Assembly: GCA_900319595.1 (NCBI GenBank)
Contig: ONOZ01000163.1
Location: 1-12,358 of the forward strand
Direction of reading: 5' to 3'
DNA length: 12,358 nt
Source: an uncultured Bacteroidales bacterium
Lineage (GTDB): Bacteria > Bacteroidota > Bacteroidia > Bacteroidales > P3
Part shown: piece after piece, positions 7,674-12,358 of the stretch
Position numbering within the stretch: the stretch's first letter is position 1
Layout of the letters: every line of letters starts with the position of its first letter
Translations under genes and position numbers: made by a program
The notes under the pieces: model-generated
Seen by the model: the letters and a program-made list of their open reading frames with translations, nothing else
The model's database searches: none
What the model was told of the DNA's origin: nothing

Positions 7674-9699
7674 TTATTACAATTTTTTGAGATAAGGTTG
7701 TGTTGCTGGAAGATATTTTTAAGATGTAGGAGCCTTGATAGAGGTTGCTATTGAAGTGCGAATTATTGCCACTTAAAGATTTACAAACGAGGCGTTGCCC
7801 TAAGATATTGAAAACTTCTGCTTTTCGTAGGTTTTCTCCTTGTATATAAATATTGCTACCTATATTATAAGCTTTAATTTCAGATAGTTGAGTAATAGGA
7901 TTTATATTTACATTAGATTTAGAGATTTTTAGCGAGTAACCCTCTAAGACTTGCCTATTTGTCGGGATTTGTAAAGATATACTCTCATTATTCAATAGCA
8001 CATTAGAGCCATCTTGTTCGTTTATTAGGAAAACTTGTAAGGAAGAATCTGAACATTGTACAGAAAACTCAAACTCATTATCTTGTAAAGCAAAGAAATA
8101 TAGAGGACAAGAATAAGGTAATTGATTTATGGCATTGAGTGTAAGACATTTATCATCTACTTGCATAAACGGAATTACAGAATTTTCGTTATTTGTTGAT
8201 AATAAGGCGTAGGCGTCAAAGGCATCAAAAGAGTTTAAAAAGTTTTCACCTATTTTGATTGTCGCAGAGTTAGTTGTGTTGTTTGTTTTGCAGAAAAGTT
8301 TTATTTGTATGTTATTATTAGAAGATTCTGTTGAACTTTTTGTGTCAGAATTTATTATTTTACCAGATATTGTATTAGCAGTACTTGCGACCATAAAACC
8401 TTGTCCAGGCATTAAATAACTTGTTTTATTGTTGTCCATAAATCTCCAATTTTTGTTATGCGGTTCGTAGATATAGACTCCGTTACCTTGTAAAGAAGAG
8501 ATGTTACTAATTATAGATTTTACTAGTAGTTTTTTGTTGAACGGATTACCTAAAGCGAACCAATAGCCGTTTTGTGAAGTCAGAGAGCCGTACGAATAAG
8601 TTTTTTGCTCACCATAATTTGTTAAAGATGGTATTGTAACTTCGTTTGCGTTAGAATATTCAGGCTTTATTACCGTAATAGAGTTTGTTAGTGGATTGTA
8701 GTCTTTGTCAGCGTTGAAAACATAGACGAAATAACCCTTGTAATCATCCATAACATCTTTATAACGCAGATACTTATTGGTATTCCAATCGTTTCCGTTT
8801 TCTCCTGTAGTTAAATAGTCAAATTCTATTGCTGCAATATCATTACGATTAGAATTTGTATTGAATATAGAAAATGTTTCGCCGACCTTTCCGACCAAGT
8901 TCCAATTTTGAGTACGCAAAACTACATCTCCATTAGGATTGTTTCTAAAATTCTGGTTATTGATACTCCTTCCTCCGATATGAGATATATAAAGATTATC
9001 CTCTTGTGTTGTGGTTATTATATTATTCTCAACAAAGAAATTTTCAATCACAATATATGTTCCATCGCTTCCGCAGATTCCTCCAATACGATAAGAACCC
9101 ACTATAACAGAGTTAGTTACCGAACAATTTTTTATCAAGCAATTCCCAAAAGAAGCATCACCACAAATTCCACCTACATCGTTTCCGTCAAAGTTTATTT
9201 CGCAATTATCCACACTACAATTGTCAATAGTTGTATTATATATACTTCCTGCAACTATCCCAACATATTTTTGGCAAGTATTAGTTGTCAGATTTATTTT
9301 TACGTTTGAAAATTTCAGATTACTCACACTTCCTCCGTTAATATATCCAAAAAGACCTACACTCCCACCATTAGGATTTTGATTTATAGTTAGATTGGAG
9401 ATAGTTTTGTTGTTGCCGTCAAAGTTTCCTTTAAAAGCCCTCTGTTTGGAAGAACTGATATTATATCCGATAGGCGAAAAATCATTTGAGTATTCTGAAA
9501 AATCAATGTCGTTCATTAGTATAAAATATCTGGAATCGTATGAAAGTTTTGTTTTGCACACATCTTCCGATAGGGTTATCAAGTCATTAGCAGTTGCTAT
9601 TTGATAAGGGTCAGTTTTGTCGCCGGAGCCTCCACTAAACTGAGCATAAGATTCTATAAAGCAGATAACAAAAGCTAAAAATATCAGTAATCTATTCAT
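7669..9699 (-). CDS. T9SS-secreted GLUG-repeat surface protein
   Basis: A 676-residue secreted protein. Residues 1-20 form a signal peptide (MNRLLIFLAFVICFIESYAQ). Then GSGDKTDPYQIATANDLITLSE opens a GLUG-type beta-helix-like repeat region to about 235, with recurrent units such as GLFGYINGGSVSNLKFSNVKI, NCSVDNCEI and GGICGSDG. The middle is Asn/Ser-rich and of unknown fold. The last 65 or so residues (IYIQGENLRKAEVFNILGQRL ... YILKISSSNTTLSQKIVIK) match a T9SS type A sorting domain, so the protein should cross the outer membrane through T9SS and be released or anchored. ATG 9699 was chosen because it starts the signal peptide directly; ATG 9717 would add six residues, and the open frame back to 9816 would bury the signal peptide. 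Adhesin-like or matrix roles are common for GLUG proteins but not shown here. It has no evident tie to the thi genes upstream. Confidence 0.85.
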   Translation of the reverse strand: MNRLLIFLAFVICFIESYAQFSGGSGDKTDPYQIATANDLITLSEDVCKTKLSYDSRYFILMNDIDFSEYSNDFSPIGYNISSSKQRAFKGNFDGNNKTISNLTINQNPNGGSVGLFGYINGGSVSNLKFSNVKINLTTNTCQKYVGIVAGSIYNTTIDNCSVDNCEINFDGNDVGGICGDASFGNCLIKNCSVTNSVIVGSYRIGGICGSDGTYIVIENFFVENNIITTTQEDNLYISHIGGRSINNQNFRNNPNGDVVLRTQNWNLVGKVGETFSIFNTNSNRNDIAAIEFDYLTTGENGNDWNTNKYLRYKDVMDDYKGYFVYVFNADKDYNPLTNSITVIKPEYSNANEVTIPSLTNYGEQKTYSYGSLTSQNGYWFALGNPFNKKLLVKSIISNISSLQGNGVYIYEPHNKNWRFMDNNKTSYLMPGQGFMVASTANTISGKIINSDTKSSTESSNNNIQIKLFCKTNNTTNSATIKIGENFLNSFDAFDAYALLSTNNENSVIPFMQVDDKCLTLNAINQLPYSCPLYFFALQDNEFEFSVQCSDSSLQVFLINEQDGSNVLLNNESISLQIPTNRQVLEGYSLKISKSNVNINPITQLSEIKAYNIGSNIYIQGENLRKAEVFNILGQRLVCKSLSGNNSHFNSNLYQGSYILKISSSNTTLSQKIVIK

Positions 9700-9769
9700 T
9701 GTCAATCTCTGTGTCATTAAATTATTATGTAAATTTATTGCAAATACCCGAAATGTATCTACCCTTGCA

Positions 9770-9824
9770 TTTTGCAAAATTACAAAAAATTTTCGTAATA
9801 GGAATCTTTTTTGCAAAATTACAA
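9770..9824 (-). promoter_or_regulatory. Two copies of a 16-base direct repeat holding -7 promoter boxes
   Basis: TTTTGCAAAATTACAA occurs at 9770-9785 and at 9809-9824 (39-base spacing). Read on the minus strand, each copy contains TAATTTTG (9782-9775 and 9821-9814), an exact match to TAnnTTTG. Neither has a good -33 TTTG at the usual distance. They are likely start sites for the T9SS protein gene, giving leaders of roughly 65-110 bases. TTTTGCAAAA is itself palindromic, so a repressor or activator site is possible. Confidence 0.5.
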
Positions 9825-9843
9825 TATATAATAATCATATTGT
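9821..9843 (-). terminator. Weak hairpin after thiG
   Basis: ACAATAT and ATATTGT (9821-9827 and 9837-9843) form a 7-bp inverted repeat with a 9-base loop, starting 8 bases after the thiG stop on the minus strand and followed by AATTTT. It might end the thi transcript, but the stem has one G-C pair only and the T run is short. Confidence 0.3.
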
Positions 9844-9851
9844 GGAACTTA

Positions 9852-10652
9852 CTACGATTGATTGTCCCAAGCTTTTTGTTCTTCGTCTAAAAATGCCGTC
9901 AGAGGAGATGTGGCAACGGCTAAATTACTTTGAATACCCAAACCTGCTAAATACCCAAGCCTACCTGCCTCGATACTCATAGCAAAAGCCTCAGCCATTG
10001 CTACGGGGTTGTCTGCAATTGCAATAGCAGTGTTAATCATACAAGCATCCGCTCCCAATTCCATAGCCTTACAAGCATCTGATGGCGAACCAATACCTGC
10101 ATCAATAATAACAGGTACGTTACTTTGCTCGATGATGATACGAAGCATATCTTCATTTTTTATTCCTTTGTTACTACCTATCGGGGAGGCCAACGGCATA
10201 ACGCAAACAGCCCCCATCTCTTCTAATTGTTTGCAAGCAACCGGGTCCGCTTGGATATAAGGCATAACCTTGAAGCCAAGGCTAACTAATTCTTCGGTAG
10301 CCTTTAACGTTTCTGCTACATCGGGCAAAAGATATTTGGCGTCTGGGTGAATTTCCAACTTGATCCATTCAGTATTCAAAGCAACCTTACTCATCTTTGC
10401 TGCAAATACTGCTTCTTTGGCCGTTCTGACACCCGAAGTGTTAGGCAACAACATACAGGATTGAGGAATAAAAGGTATTATGTCTTCACTTGCGGAGTCT
10501 TCTGTGTTAAGTCGTTTTAATGCTGTGGTAACAATCTCTGCTTTTGAGACAATTATGGATTGTTTCATTATTTCATTAGACGGGAATTTGCCTGTTCCGA
10601 TGAATAATCTACTTTTAAATTCTTTTCCTGCTATTACTAAATTATCGTTCAT
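9852..10652 (-). CDS. thiG: Thiazole synthase ThiG
   Basis: A 266-residue cytoplasmic TIM-barrel enzyme that builds the thiazole phosphate ring of thiamin from deoxyxylulose 5-phosphate, dehydroglycine and the ThiS thiocarboxylate. Visible family motifs are the start LVIAGKEFKSRLFIGTGKF, the NTSGVRTAKEAV segment, the Schiff-base Lys98 in EWIKLEIHPD, then VMPYIQADP, CVMPLASPIGSNKGI, VPVIIDAGIGSPSDA and ADACMINTAIAIADNP, the last two making the phosphate-binding loops. The length is normal. Its ATG overlaps the stop of the upstream ThiE fusion gene by 11 bases, suggesting translational coupling in the thiS-thiE-thiG operon under the TPP riboswitch. The partners ThiH (dehydroglycine) and ThiF (ThiS activation) are not in this window. 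Confidence 0.96.
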   Translation of the reverse strand: MNDNLVIAGKEFKSRLFIGTGKFPSNEIMKQSIIVSKAEIVTTALKRLNTEDSASEDIIPFIPQSCMLLPNTSGVRTAKEAVFAAKMSKVALNTEWIKLEIHPDAKYLLPDVAETLKATEELVSLGFKVMPYIQADPVACKQLEEMGAVCVMPLASPIGSNKGIKNEDMLRIIIEQSNVPVIIDAGIGSPSDACKAMELGADACMINTAIAIADNPVAMAEAFAMSIEAGRLGYLAGLGIQSNLAVATSPLTAFLDEEQKAWDNQS

Positions 10653-11814
10653 AACTATTTATTATTTTGATTATTTCTTGTGTCATTTCTATTGGATTTG
10701 GGGCGTTTAGTATTGTAGAAGAAAGTGCTATACCATGAATTCCTGTTTGCATTAAGGCAGATACATCATCTAAAGTTATACCTCCAATAGCGTAAATCGG
10801 ACATGGCACATTATTTTCTTTCATATACACCGTAATTTTCTTGTATCCGTCAAGGCCGAGTATGTGAGAAAGATTCTGCTTAGTAGTAGTAAATTTATAA
10901 GGACCAACTCCCAAGTAATCTGCACCGTCTTTTATTGCCTGCTTTACGTCATCTATAGTATTACAAGTAGCACCTAAAAGAAATTTATTTTGAATTATTT
11001 GTCTAGCTCTTTTTATCGGCATATCGTTCTTACCTAAATGAACGCCATCAAGGAGTTTTGTTTCCAAAAGTTCTATCTTATCATCAATAGTTAGCAAAGC
11101 ACCATATTTATTACAATGTGTGCGTAAAATCTCCGCTGTTTTAATGACTTCATCGTTACTTGAGTCTTTCATTCTTAATTGGATAAAACGACAACCACCT
11201 TCCAACGCAGCAATACTTCCAGAAATGTAATCATATTTGTTGTTTTGGTGAGCAATAAACATGCATGTGGGTAACTGCCACAAAGAGCCGAGCATCGCAA
11301 AATTAGTGAAACCGATTTCTGTCAATGTATCAATATTATTATAAGTAACACCGCCCAACGCAACTACTTTATCGGTAAGTATATTTTGCCCAAATGCTGT
11401 CTTTAGTTCTTCAATAGAGAATTTGGATTTGTAACCATGCTTGCTTACGGAGTCAAGAATTGGAGATAAAAAAGCATAGGAAACTTTGTCTTTCCATATT
11501 TTAAAATCTTCAATATTATGGCAAGAAATAGAAATACGCTTATTGGTTATCTTTGTATGCTCTCCATGAAATCTTCTATTGATATGGATACCGCCAATCG
11601 AAAACTCGTCAGCCAAGTATTGAAAATCATTCAAAGATAACTTTTCTCTAATATCCAAAGGAAAGACTTTGAGATAATCTCTCATCTGTTTTTCGGTATA
11701 ATAGGGCTTGCGGATATGAAAATATGTAATCTTTCCGTTACGAATCCAATTGGTAATCCGTTCGTGTTCCCTAAATGTATCTTGCTCTGGCGTTATGCCG
11801 ATTAGCCTCCGCAT
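10642..11814 (-). CDS. thiE: Two-domain thiamin phosphate synthase: TenI/ThiE-like + ThiE
   Basis: A 390-residue protein, about twice the ThiE length. Residues 1-180 form a divergent TenI/ThiE-like barrel: HIRKP (33-37) for QLRxK, LND (61-63), GGIHINRR for GVHLGQxD (the second metal Asp is lost), SISCHN, LSPILDSVSKHGY and VALGGV. Residues 184-388 are a full ThiE: FIQLRMKD (210-217), TIDD (242-245), GVHLGKND (257-264), LGATCNT, YLGVGPYKFTTTK (300-312) and YAIGGI. ThiE joins HMP-PP and thiazole phosphate to form thiamin phosphate; Asp245 and Asp264 fit the Mg2+-binding Asp pair. At the position of the TenI catalytic His ('GHVF') the N-domain has Pro ('SPIL'), so tautomerase activity is doubtful. 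Met185 begins what looks like an ancestral ThiE start. The ATG overlaps the thiS stop by 13 bases and the 3' end overlaps thiG by 11. The frame is open throughout, so this is a true fusion, not a frameshift. Confidence 0.9.
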   Translation of the reverse strand: MRRLIGITPEQDTFREHERITNWIRNGKITYFHIRKPYYTEKQMRDYLKVFPLDIREKLSLNDFQYLADEFSIGGIHINRRFHGEHTKITNKRISISCHNIEDFKIWKDKVSYAFLSPILDSVSKHGYKSKFSIEELKTAFGQNILTDKVVALGGVTYNNIDTLTEIGFTNFAMLGSLWQLPTCMFIAHQNNKYDYISGSIAALEGGCRFIQLRMKDSSNDEVIKTAEILRTHCNKYGALLTIDDKIELLETKLLDGVHLGKNDMPIKRARQIIQNKFLLGATCNTIDDVKQAIKDGADYLGVGPYKFTTTKQNLSHILGLDGYKKITVYMKENNVPCPIYAIGGITLDDVSALMQTGIHGIALSSTILNAPNPIEMTQEIIKIINSYER

Positions 11815-12005
11815 GTTGGTCTAATAATAGTTACGTTATCTTTATCCTTTAGGTGTGTTATTTTCCAATTATCGCGTTCTATAACATCTTCTCCTAATGC
11901 TATTGCCACAGGCTCGTTATCCTTTATTCCTAATATTTGAATTAGTTGCTCTAAAGTACAACCTATTGGAACAATTTTATCTTTACTATTTACTACTACT
12001 TTCAT
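11802..12005 (-). CDS. thiS: Sulfur carrier protein ThiS
   Basis: A 67-residue ubiquitin-like protein starting MKVVVNSKDKIV and ending in the essential Gly-Gly (RPTCGG), whose C-terminus is adenylated and turned into a thiocarboxylate that supplies sulfur to ThiG. The TLEQLIQILGI helix and PVAIALGEDVI strand match the ThiS fold. The ATG was chosen because the strand MKVVVN is the first of the fold. It is the first gene of the operon, about 70 bases downstream of the riboswitch aptamer, and its end overlaps the next gene by 13 bases. No gene for its activating enzyme ThiF is visible here. Confidence 0.95.
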   Translation of the reverse strand: MKVVVNSKDKIVPIGCTLEQLIQILGIKDNEPVAIALGEDVIERDNWKITHLKDKDNVTIIRPTCGG

Positions 12006-12055
12006 TACTGAACATTATTAAATATAGTTAAGTGATATAGCGATGTAATAAGAGG

Positions 12056-12080
12056 AAAAAGGATGGAGAAACGATCCTTT
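12056..12080 (-). terminator. Candidate expression-platform hairpin of the thi leader
   Basis: On the minus strand AAAGGAT (12080-12074) pairs with ATCCTTT (12064-12058) around a 9-base loop, and the right arm runs into a TTTTT tract reaching 12056. It directly follows the TPP aptamer and its left arm touches the aptamer's 3' boundary, so it could be a ligand-controlled intrinsic terminator. The stem is short, so translation control is not excluded. Confidence 0.5.
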
Positions 12081-12160
12081 CCAAATTCGCATTATCGAAC
12101 TTGTCAAAGGGTATAATCTCAGCCTGCTTTCACTAACTTATGCCATACAAGCACCCCTAC
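12079..12160 (-). ncRNA. TPP riboswitch (THI-box), atypical pyrophosphate arm
   Basis: Read on the minus strand, the hallmark THI-box elements appear in order: GGGGTGC (12157-12151), P3 arms CTTG/CAGG, GCTGAGA (CTGAGA at 12122-12117), ACCC (12112-12109) and the L5 loop ATAATG (12095-12090). It lies between the promoter and thiS and so controls thiS-thiE-thiG, shutting them down when thiamin pyrophosphate is plentiful. The usual CUGAU and GCGnAGGGA segments around P4/P5 are not seen; CAAGTTCG (12103-12096) and CGAATTTG (12089-12082) form an unbroken 8-bp stem instead. No convincing P1 stem could be drawn. The class assignment is firm; ligand response is less certain. Confidence 0.85.
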
Positions 12161-12179
12161 ACTATGAACTTTCAGATTG

Positions 12180-12187
12180 CAAAGATA
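12180..12187 (-). promoter_or_regulatory. -7 promoter element of the thi operon
   Basis: Minus-strand TATCTTTG fits TAnnTTTG exactly and lies about 20 bases before the riboswitch GGGGTGC element, so transcription would start near 12173-12175 and include the whole aptamer. No good -33 TTTG is seen at the usual distance. Confidence 0.75.
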
Positions 12188-12231
12188 CGAAAAGAAATCT
12201 AAAAATAGTGCCTTTTTTCATATTTTTGTAG

Positions 12232-12239
12232 TATCTTTG
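12232..12239 (+). promoter_or_regulatory. -7 promoter element of the regulator gene
   Basis: TATCTTTG matches TAnnTTTG exactly and lies 23 bases before the ATG at 12263, giving a short leader of about 15 bases. It faces away from the thi promoter. Confidence 0.65.
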
Positions 12240-12262
12240 CAAGAAAATCATATGTTCATATT

Positions 12263-12358
12263 ATGGGTACGGATATTTTCAATAAGTATATATGGCTTAT
12301 ATCCACAATTAGGAGAAGAGGGAAAATAAGTCTCAAGGAGCTTAAAGAGTTATATGAG
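12263..12358 (+). CDS. WYL-type transcriptional regulator, N-terminal fragment
   Basis: Only the first 32 codons are present; the gene runs past the window end. The sequence DIFNKYIWLISTIRRRGKISLKELKELY resembles the start of Bacteroidota HTH/WYL-domain regulators ('..KYxWLIdTI.raGkItfeEln..'), the first part of a winged helix-turn-helix. The C-terminal WYL ligand-binding domain would lie outside the window and cannot be confirmed. The gene is divergent from the thiamin operon and shares its 257-base upstream region, so a role in regulating that region or itself is possible but unproven. Confidence 0.6.
   Translation, partial: MGTDIFNKYIWLISTIRRRGKISLKELKELYE

Larger units (their letters stand above)
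12177..12242. repeat. 12-bp inverted repeat formed by two divergent -7 boxes
   Basis: TTGCAAAGATAC (12177-12188) and GTATCTTTGCAA (12231-12242) are exact inverse copies, 42 bases apart. Each arm contains one of the facing promoters' -7 boxes plus the flanking GT and CAA. A shared operator is possible, but strong promoter consensus alone can explain the symmetry. Confidence 0.5.

Noticed and set aside
8908..9309. A 133-codon plus-strand frame inside the T9SS protein gene
   Set aside because: It is antisense to a gene with clear signal peptide and sorting domain; its Ile/Ser/Thr-rich translation is what the opposite reading of Asn-rich coding DNA gives.
9700..9816. Longer N-terminus of the T9SS protein starting at 9816
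   Set aside because: It would put 39 residues before the signal peptide and run across the likely promoter repeats; ATG 9699 gives a normal secreted protein.
11255..11270. Possible frameshift or assembly join of two separate genes inside the ThiE fusion
   Set aside because: The frame is continuous through the linker (LWQLPTCMFIAHQ) with both domains complete, so a real fusion is the simpler reading.
12003..12016. Tiny upstream frame starting just before thiS
   Set aside because: About nine codons, overlapping the thiS start, with no supporting signal; likely chance.
1..12358. A mobile element, defence system or CRISPR array
   Set aside because: No transposase, integrase, toxin-antitoxin, restriction or Cas-like protein, and no regularly spaced repeats, could be seen; the genes are housekeeping or envelope genes.

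Overview
The window looks like an ordinary chromosomal segment of a low-GC member of the Bacteroidota, most likely a Bacteroidales lineage that has a type IX secretion system (T9SS). Four things point there. Promoters fit the Bacteroidota -7 box TAnnTTTG rather than TATAAT. Shine-Dalgarno sequences are mostly absent. Signal peptides end in the typical '-NAQ/-QAQ' style. One secreted protein carries a T9SS type A C-terminal sorting domain.

Left part (1-3963, + strand): a cell-envelope cluster with the 3' end of uppS (undecaprenyl diphosphate synthase), bamA (outer-membrane protein insertase) and two tandem OmpH/Skp-type periplasmic chaperone genes. BamA inserts beta-barrel proteins and the Skp-like proteins carry them across the periplasm; UppS makes the lipid carrier for wall and surface glycans.

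Middle (3980-7640, + strand): a tRNA-Leu(UAG) gene with a clear promoter and terminator, an Hsp15-like S4 RNA-binding protein, a small secreted beta-barrel-like protein with its own promoter and a strong terminator, a COG1078-type HD phosphohydrolase with a GTG start, and a Gtf3/WbbI-like glycosyltransferase.

Right part (7669-12005, - strand): a T9SS-secreted GLUG-repeat protein lies downstream of a compact, translationally overlapping thiamin operon, thiS - [TenI/ThiE-like + ThiE fusion] - thiG. This operon is preceded by a TPP riboswitch leader. thiC, thiH and thiF, usually in the same Bacteroidales cluster, are missing here. The THI-box elements of the riboswitch are recognisable, but the arm that normally grips the pyrophosphate of TPP folds on paper into one uninterrupted 8-bp helix, so the usual internal loop is not visible. 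Divergent from the operon, the last 96 bases encode the start of a WYL-type helix-turn-helix regulator; the two promoters' -7 boxes form a perfect 12-bp inverted repeat.

I found no wholly new system. The most unusual items are the two-domain thiamin phosphate synthase and the atypical riboswitch. There is no CRISPR array, insertion sequence or rRNA. The longest stretches without a gene are about 200-260 bases (3964-4218, 4591-4794, 12006-12262), and their contents are listed.
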